DNA of 64,000 nucleotides, taken from assembly GCA_027038275.1 (NCBI GenBank), contig JALVXC010000015.1, forward strand, positions 1 through 64,000, given 5' to 3'. The first letter of the stretch is position 1; each line of letters opens with the position of its first letter. The position numbers were made by a program, and so were the translations under genes. This document shows, in pieces, positions 52,545 through 61,899 of this stretch. Under the pieces are notes generated by a model. The model was not told where the DNA came from. It saw only the letters and a program-made list of their open reading frames with translations, and did no database searches. The stretch is from Campylobacteraceae bacterium. GTDB taxonomy: Bacteria; Campylobacterota; Campylobacteria; Campylobacterales; Sulfurovaceae.

Positions 52545-54944
52545 CTACGAAACCTTATAGAGTCCTATCATCTGGTCAACTTTCTCTTTAATACTAACAT
52601 AATCTGTAACCTTATCAGAGATAAATGTAAAATTTTCTTTGTCACTAGGAGCTATAACTGCTCTACCATCTACAAAAAGCATAGACGGAATATTTTGAGC
52701 TTTAATATATTGAGCTACATTACTATGTGCTACTTCACTATTAACCCTATCTAAAAGAATACATTTATAGGAGTTGACATCCATTACCTTTTTTAACTCA
52801 TCAAGATTTTTAACAACATCTACCGAGTAGTCCAACTTCTCTAAAATAGCAGAGATAATCTTTGCCTCCATTGGAGTCTCTTTGTAGAGTAAAATATCTC
52901 TTTTTGAAACTTCAGGAAGAACAACACTACTAGACTCCTTAAAGAATAGCTTCAATACACCAATAAACTTCTCTAAATTAATCGGCTTAGATACATACTC
53001 ATCTACCCCCTCTGCCATAAAGTGTTCTCTGTCTCCCTTTAGAGCATTTGCAGTTACAGCAACTATTGGTGTATGAGCAAGATTATTACTTTGTTCAAAT
53101 GAAATTATTGCTTTTGTTGCCTCTAAACCATTCATAACAGGCATCTGTATATCCATAAATACAATATCATACTTGTCTGCATTTTTCATATACATACTCA
53201 ATCCCTCTCTACCATTGTTAGCACACTCTGAATCAATTCCAATATTTTTCAAAGTATGCTGAATCATCTTTTGGTTAATAGGATTATCTTCAACTACCAA
53301 AGCATGGATATTTGAAAAGAGTTGTTTTTTATCGGTTGTAGTAGTAGTTTTATTTGGAATAGAAATACTTATACTATTATCTTTATGCTCAACTAAGTTA
53401 GTAAAAGATTTTTCTACTTTCGAGAAGCTTATAGGTTCATAAAGTACATGTGTAAATTTAGCAGAAATTTTTTGAATTAGATTGTGTCTATTTAGTTTTG
53501 TTACCAATATAATATTAGAGTTAGCACCATAATGTTCTACTATCTGCTCTAACTCATTTTGGTTAATCTTGTCGTAGTGAATATAAAAAGCATCAAACAT
53601 TGAAGAGTTTGCAGATAGAGACTCTTTAAAGCTCTTAAAACGAGTTATAGAGATATGAGAAAAAGAGAGAAGATAATCTTCTAAATAGTGGTTGGATTCT
53701 TTTATACTAACCTCTTGTGGTGCATAGATTGCTACTCTCATTGGTTCTAAAACGGTCTCACGCTCTATATCTTTTTTAGGCATCTTTAAGGTAAAATAGA
53801 AAGAGCTACCCTCTCCTAATTTACTCTCTACTTTTAAAGCACCACCTAAAGCATTAACTAACCCTGCTGAAATTGTTAGCCCAAGCCCTGTTCCTCCATA
53901 TTTTCGAGAAGTACTAATATCTGCTTGGGTAAAGGCATCAAAGACTTTATCTTCATGCTCTTTAGAGATTCCTACTCCTGTATCTTTAACCATAAACTTA
54001 ACTGTAATATTTTCATTTGATGTAGATACATTTTTAATGATTACATCAATAGCTCCTTTATTATTTGTAAACTTAACAGCATTAGAGATAAGATTAATAA
54101 GTACCTGCTTAATCTTTCCTGGGTCAGAACGAAGAAGCATAGAAGAGAATATAGGGTCAATCCATAATGAAAAGTCAATATCTTTTTTTGAAGCATTAGC
54201 AGCATAAGACTCTATAACATTCTCAAACTCCTCTATAGGATTAAAATATACCTCCTCTAATGAGATATGACCATTTTCTATTTTTGAAATATCTAAAATA
54301 TCATTAATAATAGAAAGTAAATTTTCTGAACTCTTTCTAATAATATTTAAAAACTCCTTTTGCTCCTCATCTAAGCTTGTTGAACTTAAAAACTTTGTAA
54401 AACCAATAATTCCATTAAGTGGAGTACGAATCTCATGTGACATATTAGCAAGAAAAAGACTCTTTGTTCGATTAGCAGCAGTAGCTAATTCTTGATTGAG
54501 TTTTAACTCATGAATCATTTCAGACATAAGCTCATAAATCTCTGAAAAGTTCTTCTTTTTTATCATACACTTAAACTCTTTAACCTTCTCTTGGTCTTGA
54601 TACTCTTCTAAATCATCTAAAAGTCTTTGCAAACTTTTATTCTCTAATTTCATATATTTTAAAATATATTTACGACGTGAAAGCATAAATAAAGAGAGAG
54701 CTAAAACCATAATAGAAGTCATCATAATAGTCAGTTGTTCCTCTTTTCGTGATGAGATATCATCTACACTCTTTAAAACTTTATATTGCTTTTCAACATT
54801 ATCTAAATAAGAATAGTTTTGATACCCTTTATAAAAAAGAAAACTTGAACCTAAAATAAGGATTAGATAAATAGCAAAGATAAAAATTTTAGAACTATTT
54901 ATAGAAATTGCTGTTTTAGAAAATTTATTGAGTCTTTTTTTCAT
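52545..54944 (-). CDS. Hybrid sensor histidine kinase, paralog of 2092-4395
   Basis: LANMSHEIRTPLNGIIGFTKFL, DTGVGISKEHEDKVFDAFTQAD, FMDIQMPVMNGLEATKAI. Confidence 0.93.
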   Translation of the reverse strand: MKKRLNKFSKTAISINSSKIFIFAIYLILILGSSFLFYKGYQNYSYLDNVEKQYKVLKSVDDISSRKEEQLTIMMTSIMVLALSLFMLSRRKYILKYMKLENKSLQRLLDDLEEYQDQEKVKEFKCMIKKKNFSEIYELMSEMIHELKLNQELATAANRTKSLFLANMSHEIRTPLNGIIGFTKFLSSTSLDEEQKEFLNIIRKSSENLLSIINDILDISKIENGHISLEEVYFNPIEEFENVIESYAANASKKDIDFSLWIDPIFSSMLLRSDPGKIKQVLINLISNAVKFTNNKGAIDVIIKNVSTSNENITVKFMVKDTGVGISKEHEDKVFDAFTQADISTSRKYGGTGLGLTISAGLVNALGGALKVESKLGEGSSFYFTLKMPKKDIERETVLEPMRVAIYAPQEVSIKESNHYLEDYLLSFSHISITRFKSFKESLSANSSMFDAFYIHYDKINQNELEQIVEHYGANSNIILVTKLNRHNLIQKISAKFTHVLYEPISFSKVEKSFTNLVEHKDNSISISIPNKTTTTTDKKQLFSNIHALVVEDNPINQKMIQHTLKNIGIDSECANNGREGLSMYMKNADKYDIVFMDIQMPVMNGLEATKAIISFEQSNNLAHTPIVAVTANALKGDREHFMAEGVDEYVSKPINLEKFIGVLKLFFKESSSVVLPEVSKRDILLYKETPMEAKIISAILEKLDYSVDVVKNLDELKKVMDVNSYKCILLDRVNSEVAHSNVAQYIKAQNIPSMLFVDGRAVIAPSDKENFTFISDKVTDYVSIKEKVDQMIGLYKVS

Positions 54945-55195
54945 AATAGAATACCTTAAAAATATGTTATTCCTAAATTATATAATATAATTATTTTATT
55001 TAAGTTTATTTTTATGAATTAAATTTAAAATAGACACTTTTTTATATAAATACTATTTTAACAACCTAATCATCCTCTCAATTTAGCAAGAATCTATCTA
55101 CTTTATGATAACATCATGCTTCCAAAATTCTTGCTCATAATTTGGAGACCATTATATGGTTTAAATAGATGGGCTATAAAACCAAAAGGAACACA

Positions 55196-55603
55196 ATGAA
55201 CAACTACGAAACACTGTATGTACTTAAACCTACACTTACAGATGAAGAGACAGCAGCAAACATTGCAAAAATTGAAGAGATTCTTGTAAAACAAGATGCC
55301 CAGATTCTTGCTACCAATAAAATGGGTATGAGAAGACTTGCTTACCCTGTTCAAAAACATGAACGTGGTTTCTACACTGTTATCTACTTTAAAGCTAAAG
55401 GTAGTGTAATTGCAGAGCTTGAGAGAAACTTAAAGTTTAATGAAGATGTTATTAAATATCTTACTGTTAAATATACAAAGAAAAAAGAGATAGCACAGTT
55501 TGAAAAACTTATAGCATCTACAAATCAAGTTAAAGAAGAGCCTAAAGTTGAAGAGACACCTACTACAACTGAAGAAGCGACAACAGAGACAGCTCAAGCA
55601 TAA
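55196..55603 (+). CDS. rpsF: 30S ribosomal protein S6
   Basis: MNNYETLYVLKPTLTDEE, MGMRRLAYPVQKHERGFY; start corrected from the ORF-track start 55169. Confidence 0.96.
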   Translation: MNNYETLYVLKPTLTDEETAANIAKIEEILVKQDAQILATNKMGMRRLAYPVQKHERGFYTVIYFKAKGSVIAELERNLKFNEDVIKYLTVKYTKKKEIAQFEKLIASTNQVKEEPKVEETPTTTEEATTETAQA

Positions 55604-55633
55604 CTCAAAAGCAATTAATTTACGGAGAACCCC

Positions 55634-56191
55634 ATGTATAATAAAGTAGTATTGGTAGGAAACCTTACAAGAGATGTTGAGATTAGATACTCACCAAGTG
55701 GCTCTGCTGTTGGTAAAGTTGGAATTGCAACTAGCCGAAAGTGGAAAAGCCAAACAGGAGAGCAAAAAGAGGAAGTAATGTTCATCGACTTAACATTTTT
55801 TGGAAGAACAGCTGAAATTGCAAACCAATACTTACGTAAGGGGAGCAAAGTTTTAGTAGATGGACGCTTAACATTTGAGCAGTGGACTGCACAAGATGGA
55901 ACTAAACGAAGCAAACATAGCATAACAGTAGAGAACTTAAAGATGTTAGACTCTAAAGCTGACTCTATGAATCCTAACTACAACAATGGTTATGATAATC
56001 AAGCTTCTCAAAATAACTACGGTGGAGGACAACCACAGCAACAACAAAGCTACGGTCAACCTCAACAACAGAGTAGTTATGCTCAACCACAAGCTTCACA
56101 ACAATCATCATACAGTGCACCACAACCACAAATGCAACAGCAACCACCTGTACCAGAAATCGACATTGACGATGACGAGATACCATTTTAG
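55634..56191 (+). CDS. ssb: Single-stranded DNA-binding protein
   Basis: YNKVVLVGNLTRDVEIRYSPSGSAVGK; Gln-rich linker; acidic tip EIDIDDDEIPF. Confidence 0.97.
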   Translation: MYNKVVLVGNLTRDVEIRYSPSGSAVGKVGIATSRKWKSQTGEQKEEVMFIDLTFFGRTAEIANQYLRKGSKVLVDGRLTFEQWTAQDGTKRSKHSITVENLKMLDSKADSMNPNYNNGYDNQASQNNYGGGQPQQQQSYGQPQQQSSYAQPQASQQSSYSAPQPQMQQQPPVPEIDIDDDEIPF

Positions 56192-56203
56192 GAGAAATAA
56201 CCC

Positions 56204-56467
56204 ATGGCAGAAAGAAGAAAGTTCAAAAAAAGATATTGCAAATACTGTGAGATGAAGATTGACTTCATTGACTATAAAGATTTAAATCTACTTAAGTTCT
56301 CATTGAGCGAAAGATTTAAAATTATGCCTAGAAGACTTACAGGTAACTGTAAACGTCACCAAGAGCTAGTAACAGTAGCAATCAAAAGAGCTAGACAAAC
56401 AGCACTTATTCCATACATTGTAGATAGAAAAAATGTAGTGGAAAACCCATTTGAGTTGATTAAATAG
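56204..56467 (+). CDS. rpsR: 30S ribosomal protein S18
   Basis: [35 protein letters not shown]. Confidence 0.97.
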   Translation: MAERRKFKKRYCKYCEMKIDFIDYKDLNLLKFSLSERFKIMPRRLTGNCKRHQELVTVAIKRARQTALIPYIVDRKNVVENPFELIK

Positions 56468-56483
56468 TTTAATTAACCTCTCT

Positions 56484-56514
56484 CTCGTTCCCTCCATCAT
56501 CGGAGGGATACATA
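56484..56514 (+). repeat. Solo REP-like palindromic unit, same family as 25550-25580
   Basis: CTCGTTCCCTCCATCATCGGAGGGATACATA (31 nt). Confidence 0.72.
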
Positions 56515-56518
56515 CTAA

Positions 56519-57952
56519 TTATAAATTATCTGACCTATTTGCCTTAATACTATAGCGTCTTAATAAATCTTTTTCACTCTCTAATGCTTTTTTACGGTCA
56601 ATAACCACTTTTGCACCATCTTCATCCTCAAGTATCACATACTTACTATCTGCATCTCTAACTAAATGATAGAACTCTTTAAAATCCTTAAACTCTTTTC
56701 CGTTAACCTTTTCAATGTGCCACATAGCAATACCATAATCGCCACGTGTATGAGCTGAAGCTAAAACTTTTAGCAGAACTACTAGCTCCTGTTTATCTTT
56801 AGTAGGAAACTTTGTTGCGGCATATCTTAAACCTAACATCGGAGCCATAGATGCATTTAAGAGATTTTGAGAAACTGGAGAGAAGACATACCCACCTAAC
56901 ATAAAATATCGAGGCATAGTATCATACTCTAACTCTGCATAGGTAGAGTGTTCAGAACTTAATGTTTTTGGAAGAGATACATGTAGTGTCATCTTTTTAC
57001 CATTACGAATAATATCTAAGGCTACTTTGTCTCCATATTGAAGTAAATCTATATAGTATTTAAAGTGTGTATATTGATTCTCTCTAAACTCTACAGTTCC
57101 ATCACTCTCTATCTTATGTCCATTAATAGATGTAATAATATCCTCTTTTTTAAGTACATCTTTTAAAACAGAGTTATAGACAATGTCTACTACTAAAATT
57201 CCACCTGCATCTTCAGCTAGATGATAATACTCTTTTAAGGTAGGGTTTTCAATCTTATCAGTCATAATTCCTAACTTTGGAAATCCATCTAGTTTACCAT
57301 CTTCTACATCTTTTAAAAAATGCTTAATCATATCTACAGGAACCATATAGCCTATATTTTGAGAAAAGGTAATTCCCTGCATTACTACACCTACAATCTT
57401 TCCATTTGAGATAGCAGGTCCACCTGAATTTCCAGGATTAATCGCAGCATCAATCTGAATAGCTAAAAAACTCTTTCCACTATGAGCATAGACATTATGC
57501 TCTATTCGAGAGACAATTCCTTTACTTACAGATATAGTATGTCCACCCATTGGGTATCCATAAACAGTTACCTTATCTTGAATATTTGGTAAATCACCAA
57601 ACTCTAAAGGGGTAGTGTTTTTAAAGAACTCCTTATCTTTTACCTCTAAAAGTGCTAAATCTATGTCATGAGAGACATAAAGAACCTTAGCTTGATAGCG
57701 TTTAGTATCGCCATACTTTTTTACTTCTATGAATGTCTCATTTGCTACTACATGAGCATTTGTCAAGATACGATTACCAGAGATAATACTCCCTGAACCA
57801 CTAGAACGTTGAACTGAGGAGTTCCAAGGTTCTAAATAGTTAGTCGCCTTAGAGACAGTATAAATCTTAACAATAGATGAGTCTATACTCTGAGAATAGG
57901 AAAACGAAAAAGTTATGATTAATACTGCTAACAGTCTAAATACTCTTTTCAT
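56519..57952 (-). CDS. Trypsin-like serine protease with PDZ domains (DegP/HtrA-related)
   Basis: TNAHVV, DIDLALLEV, NPGNSGGPAI catalytic triad context; likely start at 57952 with signal peptide MKRVFRLLAVLIITFSFSYS. Confidence 0.87.
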   Translation of the reverse strand: MKRVFRLLAVLIITFSFSYSQSIDSSIVKIYTVSKATNYLEPWNSSVQRSSGSGSIISGNRILTNAHVVANETFIEVKKYGDTKRYQAKVLYVSHDIDLALLEVKDKEFFKNTTPLEFGDLPNIQDKVTVYGYPMGGHTISVSKGIVSRIEHNVYAHSGKSFLAIQIDAAINPGNSGGPAISNGKIVGVVMQGITFSQNIGYMVPVDMIKHFLKDVEDGKLDGFPKLGIMTDKIENPTLKEYYHLAEDAGGILVVDIVYNSVLKDVLKKEDIITSINGHKIESDGTVEFRENQYTHFKYYIDLLQYGDKVALDIIRNGKKMTLHVSLPKTLSSEHSTYAELEYDTMPRYFMLGGYVFSPVSQNLLNASMAPMLGLRYAATKFPTKDKQELVVLLKVLASAHTRGDYGIAMWHIEKVNGKEFKDFKEFYHLVRDADSKYVILEDEDGAKVVIDRKKALESEKDLLRRYSIKANRSDNL

Positions 57953-58065
57953 ATAATACCTTATAGTTGATTTGTGCTTAAGCTTAACAGAAAATAGTAA
58001 ACCATTAAACAACGTAATATTAAGCAATGGATATAATAGCAAAAAAAAATTAGGAGTTGTATAAT

Positions 58066-58632
58066 ATGGCAACAATTTCAATGGGAGACCTTAAAAAAGG
58101 TGTACGTTTAGAGTTAGATGGCAATCCTTATAGAGTAATAGATTTTCAACATGTTAAACCAGGTAAAGGTGCGGCTTTTGTTAGAATTAAAATAAAAAAT
58201 CTATCTAGTGGTAAAGTAATAGAGAAGACTGTTCATGCTGGAGATAAGTTTGAAACACCAGATTTAGAACAAAAGACTATGCAATATTTGTACGATGATG
58301 GAGATATGTTACAGTTTATGGATACAACTACCTATGACCAAATTGGCTTAACACACGACCAAGTAGGAAAAGATACCTTTAACTTTATGGTTGATGGTAT
58401 GGAGGCTGAAATTCTTTTCCATAATGGAAAGGCTATCTCTGTTGAGATTCCACAAACTTTTGTATATGAGGTAGTAGAGACCCCACCAAACTTCAAAGGT
58501 GACTCACAAGGTGGTAAAAAACCTGCAACTCTCGACTCTGGTGCTGTTGTACAAGTTCCATTTTTTGTACTAGAGGGTGACAAAATTAAAGTTGATACTG
58601 TTGAGGGTAAATACCTAGAAAAAGCGAAATAA
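58066..58632 (+). CDS. efp: Elongation factor P
   Basis: [35 protein letters not shown]; start ATG at 58066. Confidence 0.97.
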   Translation: MATISMGDLKKGVRLELDGNPYRVIDFQHVKPGKGAAFVRIKIKNLSSGKVIEKTVHAGDKFETPDLEQKTMQYLYDDGDMLQFMDTTTYDQIGLTHDQVGKDTFNFMVDGMEAEILFHNGKAISVEIPQTFVYEVVETPPNFKGDSQGGKKPATLDSGAVVQVPFFVLEGDKIKVDTVEGKYLEKAK

Positions 58633-58633
58633 G

Positions 58634-58656
58634 GATAAGGGAACTAATCCCTTATC
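58634..58656. terminator. Hairpin between convergent efp and symporter genes, overlapping the symporter stop
   Basis: GATAAGGGA-actaa-TCCCTTATC. Confidence 0.6.
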
Positions 58657-60095
58657 GCCTCTGCATCTAACTCTCCTGACTTTAATTTCTTTAAATACTC
58701 TGTTAACATCTCTCTAACATCTCCTGACATTAGTAGAAGTCCAAAGATATTTGGTACAGCTAAAGCTAAAAATAGAATTGAAGAGAAGTCAACCATAAAT
58801 TCTGTGTTTGCTACAGTTGCTATGACAATACATGCTAAAAAAATAAGTTTATAGACAATAGATGTCTTAGAACCAAAAAGGTAAACCCATGCTCTCTCTC
58901 CATAGTATGACCATGAAATCATAGTTGAAAAGGCAAAGAGAAAAATAGCAATACCTAAAATATTTGGAAACCAAGAGACAACTGAACCAAAAGCAGTAGA
59001 GGTAATAACTGAGCCTTGTTTAGCAGCAATGGCTGCGTCCAATGCCTCTGTTCCTCCTGCATAAGTTCCTGTTAAGATAACCACTAAAGCTGTCATGGTA
59101 CATACTACAACTGTATCTATAAATGGCTCATATAAAGAGACCATTCCTTGACGAACAGGGTACTTTACTTTAGCAACAGAGTGAGCAATACCTGCTGAAC
59201 CAAGCCCTGCCTCATTTGAAAATACTGCTCTTTGAAAACCTTGAACCATTGCCCCTGCTACACCACCTGCTACAGCTGTAGGGTGAAATGCTTCAGAGAC
59301 AATAAGCCCAAAAGCATGAGGTATATCAGCAAAGTGAACATATAGCACCCAACTTACCATCAACAAGTAGAAGATAACCATAAGAGGTACAATAGCCTCT
59401 GCAACATGAGCAATACGTTTAATGCCCCCTATAATAACTAAACCTGTAATAAATGCCATAAAAATACCAAAAACATAACCATGTTCATGAATGTAAGGAA
59501 TATGAGTCTGAACAATAGCTAAAGATTGAGAGATTTGAAAAAGATTTCCTGCACCTAATGCTCCTAAAACCATAAAAAAGGCAAAAACAATAGCTAAATA
59601 TTTACCTAAAGTCGGCATTCCTTTTTCGGCTACTCCTCGTGAAAGGTACTCCATACCTCCACCCATAATAGTTCCATCTGGTAAAAACTCTCTATGCTTT
59701 ACAGACAAAGTTACCTCTGTAAACTTAAGAGTCATACCTAAAAAACCTGCCAATATCATCCAAAAAGCAGCCCCTGGTCCACCTAAAGAGATAGCAATGG
59801 AGACAGCTGCAATATTACCAATACCAACTGTAGCTGAAAGTGCTGTAGAGAGAGATTGAAAAGGGGTAATAAGACCTCGGTCATCTTTAGTTTTGTAGCG
59901 TCCTCTTACAATGTCAAATGAGTGTTTAAACATTCTAAGATTAACAAAGCCCATTTTAAAGGTCAAGTAGACCCCACCTAAAATAAGCCATGCTACCACA
60001 AATGGAAAAGTAGTTCCCTCTACTTGTCCAAAAAAGATGTCAAAAAATAGAATTTTTTCAAAAAATGCATTGATTGCTAAAAATAGTTCGTTCAT
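58644..60095 (-). CDS. Sodium:alanine/glycine symporter (AGCS family)
   Basis: ATVGIGNIAAVSIAISLGGPGAAFWM, FQRAVFSNEAGLGSAGIAHS; start likely 60095. Confidence 0.93.
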   Translation of the reverse strand: MNELFLAINAFFEKILFFDIFFGQVEGTTFPFVVAWLILGGVYLTFKMGFVNLRMFKHSFDIVRGRYKTKDDRGLITPFQSLSTALSATVGIGNIAAVSIAISLGGPGAAFWMILAGFLGMTLKFTEVTLSVKHREFLPDGTIMGGGMEYLSRGVAEKGMPTLGKYLAIVFAFFMVLGALGAGNLFQISQSLAIVQTHIPYIHEHGYVFGIFMAFITGLVIIGGIKRIAHVAEAIVPLMVIFYLLMVSWVLYVHFADIPHAFGLIVSEAFHPTAVAGGVAGAMVQGFQRAVFSNEAGLGSAGIAHSVAKVKYPVRQGMVSLYEPFIDTVVVCTMTALVVILTGTYAGGTEALDAAIAAKQGSVITSTAFGSVVSWFPNILGIAIFLFAFSTMISWSYYGERAWVYLFGSKTSIVYKLIFLACIVIATVANTEFMVDFSSILFLALAVPNIFGLLLMSGDVREMLTEYLKKLKSGELDAEAIRD

Positions 60096-60156
60096 GTAGT
60101 TTACCTTTATAATCATTTATAAAAATAGATTATATAGTTACAAACTTAATTAAACT

Positions 60157-61152
60157 CTATGCAATCTTATTTAACATATCTTTAAATGACTCCTCAAAGG
60201 CAACCAAGCCCTCATCTAAAAGTTGCTTATAGATTTCATCCATATTAAAACCATTATCTTCAAGATTCATAAAGTAACCATTAATTACACTATTCTCTAT
60301 AGGAAGAACCTCTGCTCTGTCATTGGTTTCAATATGTGCCTCAATAGTTGCTAGAGGAGCTGTGTTAACAGAGTGTGATGCCATAAGCTCTTTAACATAG
60401 TAGTTTGGAGCTAAATTGTCACCTTTTACACCTGTACTAGCAAACAATGCTCTAATGTTAGGAACTGCATTATCTTCAATCATATTATAGATTTTAGCAG
60501 CATTGTAGATACCTGTTTTAGAAGGGTCAATACCTGCTTGTTCTAACTCACTATCTAACATACGGTCAAAACGACTTACAAAGATTGAGATAACTCCCTC
60601 AACACGACAAGCCCCATAAGTTTCACCTTTAGCAATTCCTTTTGTCATTGCCTTAAAACATTGAGTTGCCTGTTTAGGAGAGAAGACCAATGTCGCATTA
60701 ACAGAGATTCCATCTGCCATAAGTGCACTCATTGCTTCATATCCTGCTTGAGTTGCAGGAACTTTTACCATAACATTTGGCTCACCAATAGCTTTAAAGA
60801 GGCGTTTTCCCTCTTCAATAGTCCCTTGTGTATCGTTACATAAAAATGGGTCAACCTCTATAGAGATATAACCATCTTCTCCTCTATCATAAAGAGGTCG
60901 TAACATCTGTGCAGCTGTTTTAATATCTGCAATAGCTAATGCCTCATACTTCTCTTTGGGTGTTTTCCCATCTAAAGAGGCAAGTTGCTCTTTATATGCA
61001 GGAGAGGTTGTAATTGCATTTGCAAAAATAGCAGGATTTGATGTTGCTCCATTTACAATACCTTTTTCAATTAGTTTTGAAAACTCATTTTTCAGGTAAT
61101 CTCTCTCTATAAAATCTAACCATAATGAAAAGTTAATATCTCTGTTGACCAT
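60157..61152 (-). CDS. tal: Transaldolase
   Basis: GATSNPAIFANAI, ISIEVDPFL, VMVKVPATQAGYEAM, GISVNATLVFS. Confidence 0.94.
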   Translation of the reverse strand: MVNRDINFSLWLDFIERDYLKNEFSKLIEKGIVNGATSNPAIFANAITTSPAYKEQLASLDGKTPKEKYEALAIADIKTAAQMLRPLYDRGEDGYISIEVDPFLCNDTQGTIEEGKRLFKAIGEPNVMVKVPATQAGYEAMSALMADGISVNATLVFSPKQATQCFKAMTKGIAKGETYGACRVEGVISIFVSRFDRMLDSELEQAGIDPSKTGIYNAAKIYNMIEDNAVPNIRALFASTGVKGDNLAPNYYVKELMASHSVNTAPLATIEAHIETNDRAEVLPIENSVINGYFMNLEDNGFNMDEIYKQLLDEGLVAFEESFKDMLNKIA

Positions 61153-61176
61153 AACCCTTTACTCCCTGTGTTGATA

Positions 61177-61899
61177 CTATGTTTCGGTGTAAGACCAACT
61201 CCAGTCCCTCCAAGAACCGAAATCTGTCTTCTTCTCTAGCGTCTGTTCTAATAAATCTAAAAAATCATCACGTTCAACCAATTTTGCACCCCAATTTATC
61301 ATGTGAGGTGTCGGCACTTGACAATCAATAAAATCATAACTTTTTTCAACACAAATATTACTTAATACATAGAGAGAAACACGAGAAGCATTAGAAGTGA
61401 GTGAAAACATCGACTCACCAAAAAATCCACCCCCTATAGCAAGACCATAAAGTCCACCAACCAACTCCCCATCAAGATAGGTCTCAACAGAGTGAGCAAA
61501 GCCCATCTTGTGTAGCTCAATATATGCTTCTTTCATCTCATTGGTTAACCATGTACCATCTTGTCCTGCTCTAGGTACTCTAGCACAATGACTAATAACC
61601 TCTTCAAAAGCATGGTCAAACTTTATCTTAAAGCCTTTATTACGAAGAACTCGACGAAATGATTTATTAACTCTGAAATCTTTAGGAAATAGTAAAAGTC
61701 GTGGATTTGGAGACCACCACAATATGGGGTCTCCCTCACTATACCAAGGGAAAATCCCCTCTCTATAGGCTTTTAAAATACGGTTTGGATTCAAATCTCC
61801 ACCGTAAGCCACAAGCCCCTCTTCACTAGCTGTTCTAGCAGAGGGAAAAATATGTGCACTTCTTAAAGAAGGTATATAATAATCATCAGTTGAAGACAA
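61177..61899 (-). CDS. aat: Leucyl/phenylalanyl-tRNA--protein transferase
   Basis: GIFPWYSEGDPILWWSPNPRLLL, GGLYGLAIGGGFFGESMFS, DCQVPTPHMINWGA. Confidence 0.96.
   Translation of the reverse strand: MSSTDDYYIPSLRSAHIFPSARTASEEGLVAYGGDLNPNRILKAYREGIFPWYSEGDPILWWSPNPRLLLFPKDFRVNKSFRRVLRNKGFKIKFDHAFEEVISHCARVPRAGQDGTWLTNEMKEAYIELHKMGFAHSVETYLDGELVGGLYGLAIGGGFFGESMFSLTSNASRVSLYVLSNICVEKSYDFIDCQVPTPHMINWGAKLVERDDFLDLLEQTLEKKTDFGSWRDWSWSYTET

Noticed and set aside
55986-56150. CAA/CAG-rich segment considered as a possible repeat or CRISPR-like array
   Set aside because: It encodes the disordered Gln-rich linker of SSB; no regular spacer/repeat structure.
55986-56255. 89-aa alternative-frame ORF across the ssb Gln-rich linker
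   Set aside because: Asn/His-rich translation is the frame-shifted reading of the CAA/CAG-rich ssb linker.
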